A DNA stretch of 64,000 bases, taken from assembly GCF_027947595.1 (NCBI RefSeq), contig NZ_CP116257.1, forward strand, positions 7,376,001 through 7,440,000, written 5' to 3'. Numbering within the stretch: the stretch's first letter is position 1; each line of letters begins with the position of its first letter. Of this stretch, positions 27,595 through 35,602 are shown piece by piece. Source of the DNA: Streptomyces lienomycini. Its GTDB lineage: Bacteria > Actinomycetota > Actinomycetes > Streptomycetales > Streptomycetaceae. Position numbers and translations under genes: made by a program. The notes under the pieces were generated by a model that worked only from the letters and a program-made list of their open reading frames with translations, made no database searches and was not told the origin of the DNA.

Positions 27595-27667
27595 CGTCGG
27601 AAAACTGCTCGGAAACATGCTCGGAAACGGCTCTGGATAGCACTTGGGCGGGTCGTCCGGACCCGCC
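27595..27667 (-). promoter_or_regulatory. Leader of the extended cold-shock gene: direct repeats and a hairpin
   Basis: GCTCGGAAAC occurs at 27607-27616 and 27619-27628, with a variant GTCGGAAAAC at about 27597, giving a 12-bp period. Next to it GGCGGGTC-N5-GACCCGCC (27647-27667) is a perfect 8-bp stem. Both are in the presumed 5' leader, as cold-shock genes often have structured leaders. Regulatory use is not shown. Confidence 0.35.
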
Positions 27668-27747
27668 GGTACCAAGGCTAATGGTCTTTGGGCCGGTGAC
27701 AAGGCGTCCCCGGGTCGTTCCCTCGGGCTGGGAACTACCCTGGTCGG

Positions 27748-28026
27748 GTGCGTGACAAAACCCGAACGAATTCCACCGCTCCCGGCGACCGGCTGATCCG
27801 CGCCGGTGCGATCGTCTTCTTCGTCGGAACCGTGGCCACTCTGGTCACGGTGGCCCCGATGCTGCTGGGGACGACGCCCTTCCCCACCTACATGTTCGGC
27901 CTGAGCATGCTGATGGGTGTGGGCTTCCTGATCGCCGGGGCGGGGGTGCTCCGGTCGATCGCGGCGGGGCGGCGTCAGGCGCGGGCCGTGGCGAGTCCCT
28001 CGGCGTCGCCCTCGCCGTCCCGGTAG
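27748..28026 (+). CDS. Small integral membrane protein
   Basis: The protein has 92 residues with two membrane spans: [21 protein letters not shown] (residues about 16-36) and [20 protein letters not shown] (about 48-67). A positively charged N terminus MRDKTRTNS and a Ser/Pro tail PSASPSPSR bracket them. The GTG at 27748 is the first start of the frame and has no strong ribosome-binding site. No domain is recognised. Its final 52 bp overlap the convergent HAD phosphatase gene. Confidence 0.75.
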   Translation: MRDKTRTNSTAPGDRLIRAGAIVFFVGTVATLVTVAPMLLGTTPFPTYMFGLSMLMGVGFLIAGAGVLRSIAAGRRQARAVASPSASPSPSR

Positions 28027-28637
28027 GCCGCGAGCCACTCCGGGAAGCGGGTGAGGTCGGCGAGGATCACGTCCGCGCCCGCCGCGCGCAGCTCGTCCGC
28101 GTCGCAGGGCCCGCTGGTGACGGCCACCGAGCGGGCGCCGGCGGCGTGGGCCCCGCGGACGTCGCCGACGTGGTCGCCGACGTAGACGTCCGCGCCGTGC
28201 TCGCGCAGCGCCACCGCCTTCTGCTCGGCCCACAGGTCGCCGATCACGGCGTCCGGCTCGATGCCGAGGTGCGCCAGGTGCAGCTTGGCGTTGGGTTCGT
28301 ACTTGGCGGTCACGACGATGGCCCGGCCGCCGCTCTCGCGCACGGCGGCGACGGCCTCGCGGGCGCCGGTCAGGGCGCGCGTGGGCTCGATCGCGTGGGC
28401 GGGGTAGATCTCCCGGTACAGGTCGGCGACGGCGGGGATCTCCTCGGCCGGGAACCAGTGGGCCAGCTCGTCGGCCAGCGGCGGCCCGAGCCGGGTGACG
28501 GCCAGGTCGGCGTCGACGTGCGTCCCCGTCCGCGCGCTCAGTTCGAGGTAGCAGGCGCGGATGCCGGGCCGCGAGTCGATCAGCGTCATGTCGAGATCGA
28601 ATCCGACGGTGGGCGCGGGGCGGGTCGAGGAGGGCAT
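27975..28637 (-). CDS. HAD-family hydrolase (phosphoglycolate-phosphatase-like)
   Basis: The protein has 220 residues. Motif I is [15 protein letters not shown] with the nucleophile Asp and general acid Asp, motif II is [11 protein letters not shown], motif III the Lys in WAEQKAVAL, and motif [19 protein letters not shown] with the two metal-binding Asp. A helical cap lies between motifs I and II ([19 protein letters not shown]). It dephosphorylates a small metabolite, not identified. I use the ATG at 28635-28637; an in-frame ATG nine bases upstream is equally possible. Confidence 0.88.
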   Translation of the reverse strand: MPSSTRPAPTVGFDLDMTLIDSRPGIRACYLELSARTGTHVDADLAVTRLGPPLADELAHWFPAEEIPAVADLYREIYPAHAIEPTRALTGAREAVAAVRESGGRAIVVTAKYEPNAKLHLAHLGIEPDAVIGDLWAEQKAVALREHGADVYVGDHVGDVRGAHAAGARSVAVTSGPCDADELRAAGADVILADLTRFPEWLAAYRDGEGDAEGLATARA

Positions 28638-28735
28638 GCCCCCCATTGTGCCGGGCCCGCGGCGCGTGCCCGCAGGGCCCCGGTGAGGGCCTGCGGACCG
28701 ATCCCCTGTGAGGACCCGCGAGTCCTCGGTGAGCG

Positions 28736-28985
28736 CCTGCCGCCCCCGGCCCAACCCGCACGACGAACCGGCCGCACCCCGAACCCCCGCACACGGCCAC
28801 GCACCACCGCACCCTCGGCCCCCCGCCAGCACCTGCCGCCCCCCAGGCCCAACCCGCACGACGAACCGGCCACGCCCCGAACCCCCGCACACGGCCACGC
28901 ACCACCGCACCCTCGGCCCCCCGCCAGCACCTGCCGCCCCCGGGCCCAACCCGCACGACGAACCGGCCACGACCCGAGCCCCCGC
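28736..28985. repeat. Tandem repeat, about 97-bp period, 2.5 copies
   Basis: The unit begins CCTGCCGCCCCC and includes AACCCGCACGACGAACCGGCC, here given as ACCCGCACGACGAACCGG, and CACGCACCACCGCACCCTCG. Copies start at 28736, 28832 and 28930 (96 then 98 bp apart), the third being partial and diverged. It occupies the 647-bp gap upstream of the HAD gene. Its reading frames are Arg/Gly/Ala-rich on both strands, so it is probably non-coding. Confidence 0.85.
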
Positions 28986-29097
28986 GCGCGGGCGTGCGCC
29001 GCCGCGCGCTCACGCCTTCGGCAGGCGACCCGTCGGGTGTCCGCCGGTCGTCCCGCCGCGCTCCGGTGGTGCCGCGTGCGGTGATGCCGCCGCGCGC

Positions 29098-29268
29098 GGG
29101 CCGGGTGCGGCAGACGGGTCGGGTGCGGCAGGCGGGCCGGGCGCAGCGCACAGGCCGGGCGCAGCACGCGGGGCAAGCGCAGCACGCGGGCCGGGCGCAG
29201 CACACCGGGCAAGCGCAGCACGCGGGCCGGGTACAGCACGCGGGGCAGGCGCAGCACGCGGGCGGGCC
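29098..29268. repeat. 15-bp tandem repeat tract
   Basis: About ten copies of a 15-bp unit like GGGCGCAGCACGCGG run between 29098 and 29268. In one plus-strand frame they spell [12 protein letters not shown], in others Arg/Pro/Leu-rich text, so no frame is favoured. It lies directly downstream of the convergent HAAS-domain gene end (29285). A minisatellite or slippage-prone tract is the simplest reading. Confidence 0.8.
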
Positions 29269-29284
29269 GCATGCGCCCGGGAGG

Positions 29285-30283
29285 TCAGCCTCGTAGGCGG
29301 CGGGCTCGCCACAGGAGGTAGAGGGCCGTGGCGACGGCGGCGGTGCGCAGGACCCAGGGCCAGGTGTCGGCGACGGCGTCGCTCATGTGGCCCTCGGTGA
29401 CCGGGTCGCCCCAGCGGCCGTCGGCGCGGCCCCACAGCCAGACCGCGCCCGCGACGGCGACCGTGCCGGGCAGGCCGAGTACCGCCCACTTGGACTGGGC
29501 CGGGGTCAGGCGGCGGGAGAGGTAGGCGATCAGCCAGCCCAGGCCGAGGGGGACGAGGTTGCCGAGCACGGCGCCGGCGATCAGGAGGGCCGCGGCGAGC
29601 AGGAGGAGGGGGTTGTTCCAGCCGCCCTCGGGCCACAGGCGGGGCAGGCGGCGGCCCTCCCGCCTGCCGACGGCGACGACTGTCGGCTCCGGGGCCTCCT
29701 CCACGGGGGCGGCCGGCCCGGTCGCGTCCTTCTTCCCGGCCTCGTCCTCCGCCCTCGGCGGCGGCTTGAGCAGCTCGGGGATCTCGACGCCGCCGACGAA
29801 CCCGGGCACGCTGTCGCCGAGGCCCGCGCCGGCGAACGGGCCGTCGTCGACCCGCCACCAGTCCGGCCGGCCGTCGCCGCCGCCGTCCCCCAGTTCCGAC
29901 GCGCTCGCCAGGTGCGGGGGTGCGGCGGCCGGAGGCCCGACCGGGGGTTCGGGCGTGGGGCGCCGCCGGCCCTTGCGCCGGTCGGCGTCGCGGGGCCCGG
30001 CGTCCCGCTGCTCGGGCACGGCGGTGGGCGGCGGCGTCCGCTGCCCCGCCCCGCTCGTGCCGCCGGCCTGGGTGACGATCTCGTCCGGGTCGCCGAGCCG
30101 GTCCAGGATGCGGCGGACGGCGGCGGGGCTGTCCACGGTGGTCTTCGCCCGGTGCCGGTCGATCTCGTCGCGCAGCTCCGAGACCAGCCGCATGCGGGTG
30201 GCCGACGGCAGTTGCCGCTGCTGGGCCACGTCGCCGACGCGGCTCAGATACTCGAAGACGACCTGGTCGCTCTCGATCCCCAC
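29285..30283 (-). CDS. HAAS-domain membrane protein
   Basis: The protein has 332 residues. Residues about 5-60 resemble the HAAS signalling domain: [38 protein letters not shown] and [16 protein letters not shown] long Pro/Gly-rich cytoplasmic linker leads to three or four membrane spans near the C terminus ([59 protein letters not shown]). The GTG at 30281-30283 has GGAGGGG upstream. HAAS proteins often pair with PadR regulators, but none lies next to this one: it is divergent from the helicase-associated gene 130 bp away. Function is unknown. Confidence 0.8.
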   Translation of the reverse strand: MGIESDQVVFEYLSRVGDVAQQRQLPSATRMRLVSELRDEIDRHRAKTTVDSPAAVRRILDRLGDPDEIVTQAGGTSGAGQRTPPPTAVPEQRDAGPRDADRRKGRRRPTPEPPVGPPAAAPPHLASASELGDGGGDGRPDWWRVDDGPFAGAGLGDSVPGFVGGVEIPELLKPPPRAEDEAGKKDATGPAAPVEEAPEPTVVAVGRREGRRLPRLWPEGGWNNPLLLLAAALLIAGAVLGNLVPLGLGWLIAYLSRRLTPAQSKWAVLGLPGTVAVAGAVWLWGRADGRWGDPVTEGHMSDAVADTWPWVLRTAAVATALYLLWRARRLRG

Positions 30284-30413
30284 GAACCCCTCCGGGGCGG
30301 TGTGTTGTGGTACCCCGTCGCACGAAGGTACCGAATCCTCCCGCGTGCGGGAGACGGCACCGCGCCGTCGCACGCACACCCCGCCGTCGTAACCACCCGC
30401 TAACGTGGGCCGG

Positions 30414-33013
30414 ATGAGCACCGAGGAGAAGTCCGCGGCCCCCCGGTCCCTGGCGGAGGCGCTCCGTGCCAGGGACGACGTCTCGCTGGCCGCCCTCCTG
30501 CGCAGCCGCCCCGATCTCATCACCCCCGTGCCGACCGACCTCACCCAGCTCGCGACCCGCGCCGGCACCCGTGCCTCGGTCGTGCGGGCGCTGGAGCGGC
30601 TGGACCGGTTCGCGCTGCAGACCGCGGAGGCGCTGGCCGTGGCGCCGGACCCGGCGTCGTACGGGGAGTTGCGCGCCCTGATGGGCGGCGACGAGGAGGA
30701 CCCGGTCGTCTCGGCCGCGCTGCCCCGGGCCGCGGCACTCCTGCGCGAACAGGCCCTGGTGTGGGGTGCCGACGACCGGCTGCGGCTGGTGCGCACCGCC
30801 CGTGAGCTGCTCGCGCCGTCCCCGCAGCACCCGTCCCCGACGGGGCTGGGGCCGACCGTTCGGGAGGCGACGGCGGGGATGTCGCCGGGCCGGATCCAGG
30901 AGATCCTCGCCGCCGTCGGCCTGTCCTCGACGCACGACTCGGTCTCCGCCGTGTCCGCGCTGGGCGATCTGTTCGCCGACCGGCGGCGGATGGCCGCGCT
31001 GCTGTCCGGGCTGCCCGAGGAGTCCCGCCAGGTGCTGGACCGGCTGGTGTGGGGGCCGCCGTACGGGCAGGTCACCCACGATCCGGCGGCGCACCTGCGG
31101 GCGCTCCTCGACCGCGGCCTGCTGCTGCCGACCGCGCCCGGCACGGTCGTGCTGCCCCGCGAGGTGGCCCTGCATCTGCGCGCCGGCCGGGCGCACCGCC
31201 TGCCCGAGCCGGTGCCGCCGCCGGTGGAGGCCGCCGCCACCCACCGTCCACAGATGGTGGACGCCACCGCGGCCGGGCAGGCGCTGGCGGCGCTGGGAGT
31301 CGTCGACGAGCTGCTGAAGGAGTGGGACGAGGGCGGCCCTGCGGTGCTGCGGGCGGGCGGGCTGAGCGTGCGCGACCTGAAGCGGACCGCCGTCGCCCTG
31401 GACGTGCCGGAGCCGGTCGCCGCGTTCTGGGTGGAACTGGCCTACGGGGCGGGGCTGATCGCCTCGGACGGGGAGGCCGACGAACGGTACGCGGCGACCC
31501 CGGCGTACGACGAGTGGCGCGAGCTGCCCCCCGCCGAGCGCTGGACGCACCTCGCGGGGGCGTGGCTGACGGCCACCCGGACGCCGGGCGTGGTCGGGGG
31601 GCGGGACGCGAAGGACCGTACGCTGTCGGCGCTGGGCCCGAACCTGGACCGTTCGGCGGCGCCGGAGGTGCGGCACCGGGTGCTGGCGCTGCTGGCGGGG
31701 CTGCCCGAGGGCGCCTCGCCCGTCGAGGAGTCGGTGCTGGCCCGGCTGCGCTGGGAGCGGCCCCTGCGCGGCCCGCAGCGGGAGCAGCGGGACATGGGGC
31801 CCGCGCGCGACGACGATCTGCGCAGCCGGGTCGCCCGGTGGACGCTGTCCGAGGCCGAACTGCTGGGTGTCACCGGGCGCGGCGCGCTGGCGGCGCCGGG
31901 GCGGGCCCTGATCGGGGCTCCGGAGGCACCCCGCCCGGCGGCCCGGGCGGAGCCCGAGGGCCCGGGCGACAAGCTGCCCGTCCACCATCACACGCCCCCG
32001 GTGGCCGCTCCCCCGGCCTCGGCCGAGCGGGCCGCGGCCACGGCGACCGCCGCCCGGCTGCTGGAACCGCTCTTCCCCGAGCCGCTGGACCACGTGCTGC
32101 TCCAGGCCGACCTGACGGCGGTGGCGCCGGGTCCGCTGGAGCGCGGTCTGGCCGACGTGCTGGGGGTGCTCGCGGACGTGGAGTCCAAGGGCGGGGCGAC
32201 CGTCTACCGGTTCACGCCGGGTTCGGTGCGTCGGGCGCTGGACGCCGGGCGCAGCGCCGCCGACCTGCACGCGTTCCTGGCCCGGCACTCCCGTACGCCG
32301 GTGCCGCAGCCGCTGACGTACCTGATCGACGACGTGGCCCGGCGGCACGGGCGGCTGCGGGTGGGTGCGGCCTCGGCGTACGTGCGGTGCGACGACGACG
32401 CGACGCTGGACGAGATCCTCGCCGACAAGCGGGCCGCGGGGCTGGGCCTGCGCCGTCTGGCGCCCACCGTGCTGGCCGCGCAGGCCGATCCGGCGGCGCT
32501 GCTGGAGGGCTGCGCGCGCTGGGGTTCGCGCCGGCCGCCGAGTCCGCCGCGGGCGACGTGCTGATCGCCCGCGCGGACTCCCACCGCACCCCGCCTCGGA
32601 CGGCGCCGGTCCCGGTGCCGGACGGGCCGCCGGCCCCCGACGACACGCTGCTGACGGCGGCGATCCGTGCCGTCCGGGCCGGTGACCTGGCCTCCACCAC
32701 CCCGCGCAAGCCGGGCCCCGGAGACGGCGGTGGCGGTGCCGGGGACGGTGGCGAGGACGGTGCCCGGGGCGGCGAACTGCCCCGCACGGGCGCCGCGGAG
32801 ACACTGGCCACGATGCAGGCGGCGGTGCTGACCGGGGAGGCGCTGTGGATCGGCTACGTGAACGCGGAGGGCGCCGCCAGCCAGCGCGTGATCGCGCCGA
32901 TCCGGGTCGAGGGCGGCTTCGTCACGGCGTACGACCACACGGCGGACGAGGTGCGGACCTATCCGCTGCACCGGGTCACGGGCGTGGCCGAACTGGCCGA
33001 CGACGCGGGCTGA
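30414..33013 (+). pseudogene. Helicase C-terminal-domain (Helicase_C_3) protein interrupted by a frameshift
   Basis: Two overlapping frames make one family-like protein. The first (ATG at 30414, stop at 32562-32564) holds the N-terminal regions SLAEALRARDDVSLAALLRS and PTDLTQLATRAGTRASVVRAL. The text is family-like up to LAAQADPAALLEG, then turns into [13 protein letters not shown] and stops. The second frame continues from there in the expected way (LRALGFAPAAESAAGD, later TLATMQAAVLTGEALWIGYV) to 33013. A single base missing in the G run at 32507-32509 explains it: one more G restores the frame. The intact protein would be about 867 residues. Such proteins sit beside XPB-type helicases in actinobacteria. 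Sequencing error or true mutation cannot be told apart here. Confidence 0.85.
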
Positions 33014-33179
33014 ACCCGGCGCGCGGCCCGAGGCGCACGTTCGGGTGTACGCGGTGGTTCATGCGCGCCACGCCGGGTGATTCGCACCTGCGGGGGAGGT
33101 TTTCTCATCTTCCGCATCGGGGCGCCGGCGGTCGGGCAGCCACCGGGTGCCCTGCAGACGAACCGAAAGGAAGAACCCG

Positions 33180-33299
33180 ATGCGTACTGCCGTTCGCCGT
33201 GCCGTCACCGTCCTGACCTCCACCGCGGCACTGGTCGCGGCGTTCGCCGCCGAGGCCGCCGCGGTCGGCATCGACCTCGGCGGGGGCCTCACCCTCTGA
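33180..33299 (+). CDS. 39-aa secreted peptide
   Basis: This short gene has a good AAAGGA about 9 nt before the ATG at 33180. It encodes MRTAVRRAVTVLTSTAALVAAF, written here as MRTAVRRAVTVLTS and TAALVAAFAAEAAA, a signal-peptide-like segment with a twin-Arg pair. A tail VGIDLGGGLTL follows and then the stop. If cleaved after the Ala run, an approximately 11-residue Gly-rich peptide would be released. It ends 37 bp before a strong hairpin. There is no family I can name. It lies between two helicase genes and may be a fortuitous small secreted peptide gene with its own promoter. Confidence 0.6.
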   Translation: MRTAVRRAVTVLTSTAALVAAFAAEAAAVGIDLGGGLTL

Positions 33300-33335
33300 C
33301 CCCTGCGGCATCCGCCGCCCTTCGGCGGCCTTCGG

Positions 33336-33370
33336 CGGGCCGGGCCCCGTTCCTTGCGGGGTCCGGCCCG
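33336..33370 (+). terminator. 14-bp stem hairpin after the secreted peptide gene
   Basis: CGGGCCGGGCCCCG (33336-33349) pairs with CGGGGTCCGGCCCG (33357-33370) with one G-T wobble and a 7-nt loop. It lies 36 bp after the stop of the 39-residue peptide and upstream of the XPB helicase start at 33459. It suggests the helicase has its own promoter in 33371-33458. Confidence 0.7.
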
Positions 33371-33458
33371 CTCCGCGGTGGCCGGGCCCCGCGATCAGGC
33401 ACACTTGAGGATTGGCCGAGCCGTCGTCCGGCCGTACGCACGCGAAAGGGTGCCGCCC

Positions 33459-35105
33459 GTGAATGGTCCGCTGATCGTCCAGTCCGACAAGACCCTGCTC
33501 CTCGAAGTCGACCACGAGCAGGCCGGCGCATGCCGTCGGGCCATCGCGCCGTTCGCCGAACTGGAGCGGGCGCCGGAGCACATCCACACCTACCGGGTGA
33601 CCCCGCTGGGCCTGTGGAACGCGCGTGCCGCGGGCCACGACGCCGAGCAGGTCGTGGACGCCCTCGTCGAGTACAGCCGCTACCCGGTGCCGCACGCGCT
33701 GCTGGTCGACATCGCCGAGACCATGGACCGCTACGGCCGCCTCACCCTCTCCAAGCACCCGGCGCACGGGCTGGTCCTGACGACCACCGACCGGCCGGTC
33801 CTCGAGGAGGTCCTGAAGTCGAAGCGGATCGCGCCGCTGGTCGGCACCCGCATCGACGCCGACACGGTGGCCGTGCACCCCTCCGAGCGCGGGCAGATCA
33901 AGCAGACGCTGCTGAAGCTGGGCTGGCCCGCCGAGGACCTCGCCGGGTACGTCGACGGCGAGGCGCACCCGATCGACCTGGCCGAGGACGGCTGGGCGCT
34001 GCGCCCGTACCAGAAGCAGGCGGTGGAGAACTTCTGGCACGGCGGCAGCGGTGTCGTCGTGCTGCCGTGCGGCGCGGGCAAGACGCTGGTCGGGGCGGGC
34101 GCGATGGCGCAGGCCAGGTCGACGACGCTGATCCTGGTCACCAACACCGTCTCGGCCCGGCAGTGGAAGCACGAGCTGGTGAAGCGGACGTCGCTGACCG
34201 AGGACGAGATCGGCGAGTACAGCGGTACCCGCAAGGAGATCCGGCCGGTCACCATCGCCACGTACCAGGTGCTGACGACCCGGCGGAAGGGCGTCTACCC
34301 GCACCTGGAGCTGTTCGACTCCCGGGACTGGGGGCTGATCGTCTACGACGAGGTGCATCTGCTGCCGGCGCCGGTGTTCAAGTTCACCGCCGACCTCCAG
34401 GCCCGGCGCCGCCTCGGCCTGACCGCCACCCTCGTCCGCGAGGACGGCCGCGAGTCGGACGTGTTCTCCCTCATCGGGCCGAAGCGGTTCGACGCGCCGT
34501 GGAAGGAGATCGAGGCGCAGGGCTACATCGCGCCCGCCGACTGCGTGGAGGTCCGGGTCAACCTCACCGACTCGGAGCGGCTCGCGTACGCCACCGCCGA
34601 GACGGAGGAGAAGTACCGCTTCTGCGCGACGACCGACACCAAGCGGAAGGTGACGGAGGCGATCGTGCGGCGGTTCGCCGGGCAGCAGATCCTCGTCATC
34701 GGCCAGTACATCGACCAGCTCGACGAGCTGGGCGAGCACCTGGGGGCGCCGGTCATCAAGGGCGAGACGTCCAACGCCCAGCGGGAGAAGCTCTTCGACT
34801 CCTTCCGGCAGGGCGAGATCAGCGTCCTGGTGGTGTCCAAGGTCGCGAACTTCTCGATCGACCTGCCGGAGGCGACGGTGGCCATCCAGGTGTCGGGCAC
34901 GTTCGGGTCGCGGCAGGAGGAGGCCCAGCGCCTGGGCCGGGTGCTGCGGCCGAAGGCCGACGGCCACCAGGCGCACTTCTACTCGGTCGTGGCCCGCGAC
35001 ACCCTCGACCAGGACTTCGCCGCCCACCGCCAGCGCTTCCTGGCGGAGCAGGGCTACGCCTACCGGATCATGGACGCGGACGAGGTGCTGGCGGAGGACG
35101 CCTGA
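33459..35105 (+). CDS. XPB/Ssl2-type DNA repair helicase
   Basis: The protein has 548 residues. An N-terminal domain with the damage-recognition-like region precedes the SF2 motifs: Q/I GVVVLPCGAGKTLV (about residue 205), Ia in LVTNTVSARQWKHEL, II VYDEVHLLPA (about 300), III GLTATLVREDG, V in LVVSKVANFSIDLP and VI QEEAQRLGRVLRP. The RED-like segment is present within REDGRESD after motif III, a mark of XPB. The GTG at 33459-33461 has GAAAGGG upstream. It follows the helicase-associated protein gene by 445 bp, the usual actinobacterial pairing. It unwinds DNA 3' to 5' by family and is implicated in repair. Confidence 0.93.
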   Translation: MNGPLIVQSDKTLLLEVDHEQAGACRRAIAPFAELERAPEHIHTYRVTPLGLWNARAAGHDAEQVVDALVEYSRYPVPHALLVDIAETMDRYGRLTLSKHPAHGLVLTTTDRPVLEEVLKSKRIAPLVGTRIDADTVAVHPSERGQIKQTLLKLGWPAEDLAGYVDGEAHPIDLAEDGWALRPYQKQAVENFWHGGSGVVVLPCGAGKTLVGAGAMAQARSTTLILVTNTVSARQWKHELVKRTSLTEDEIGEYSGTRKEIRPVTIATYQVLTTRRKGVYPHLELFDSRDWGLIVYDEVHLLPAPVFKFTADLQARRRLGLTATLVREDGRESDVFSLIGPKRFDAPWKEIEAQGYIAPADCVEVRVNLTDSERLAYATAETEEKYRFCATTDTKRKVTEAIVRRFAGQQILVIGQYIDQLDELGEHLGAPVIKGETSNAQREKLFDSFRQGEISVLVVSKVANFSIDLPEATVAIQVSGTFGSRQEEAQRLGRVLRPKADGHQAHFYSVVARDTLDQDFAAHRQRFLAEQGYAYRIMDADEVLAEDA

Positions 35106-35124
35106 GCGGGCCCCCGGGGGTTCG

Positions 35125-35310
35125 CTAGTGGCGGCGGACGCCGGCCTCCTCGCCGTACTCGCCGAGCACGACCACGTCGAAGGCGGCACCGGCGAACACC
35201 CTGACGGCGCGCAGGGTGTCACCGAGCCGGTGCCGGTGGCTGCCGGCCACGGACGTGGCACCGGACGCGCGGCCCGGTGCCGGGGCGGGGGAGATGGTTG
35301 CTGCGCTCAT
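35125..35310 (-). CDS. Conserved 61-aa protein of unknown function
   Basis: The protein has 61 residues. It starts ATG at 35308-35310 with GGAGAC just upstream. The N-terminal third (MSAATISPAPAPGRASG) looks unstructured. The rest has HRHRLGDTLRAVRVFAGAA and FDVVVLGEYGEEAGVRRH, a helix-strand-helix pattern. I recall closely similar small proteins in other streptomycetes. No domain is named. It is convergent with the XPB helicase gene, 19 bp apart, and head-to-head with HelD across a 292-bp gap. Confidence 0.65.
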   Translation of the reverse strand: MSAATISPAPAPGRASGATSVAGSHRHRLGDTLRAVRVFAGAAFDVVVLGEYGEEAGVRRH

Positions 35311-35602
35311 GTCTCCATGGTGCGACTGCCCACCCCCGTCCGGCATCGGTCTGCGGGCCCAACCTCCGTCGTCCCGCGCTACGACCCTGGAGGGAGCGCG
35401 TCCCTCAGCGCGGATGACGCGATCCCCTAGGGGTCGGACGCGCCCGGCGGAGAAAACCGGTTGGCCCGCGCCGGGCCCGTTCCCCTAGAATCTCCGCTCT
35501 TGCCCGCCTCCCCCACGGAGCGCTGCCGTCCGGACGGAAACCGGTCGGCCCCCCGCGCGCGTCCCGCGCCCACCGCACCGCAGGTCATCCGGAGGCACCC
35601 CC
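35311..35602. other. Intergenic region upstream of the HelD-like gene
   Basis: This 292-bp gap separates the small protein and the HelD gene. It has the imperfect palindrome GATCCCCTAGGGGTC (35421-35435) and TAGAAT (35486-35491), a candidate -10 for HelD. I do not see the rifampicin-associated element described upstream of some helR genes. No further gene is apparent. Confidence 0.5.

Noticed and set aside
28994..29296. A 100-residue plus-strand frame with GRAQHA repeats, considered as a repeat protein
   Set aside because: It lies wholly in the 15-bp tandem repeat, has no ribosome-binding site, and the other frames of the same tract are equally open.
35311..35602. Search for a rifampicin-associated element upstream of the HelD-like gene
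   Set aside because: Only an imperfect dyad GATCCCCTAGGGGTC and a weak -10 were found, not the motif known from helR-type genes.
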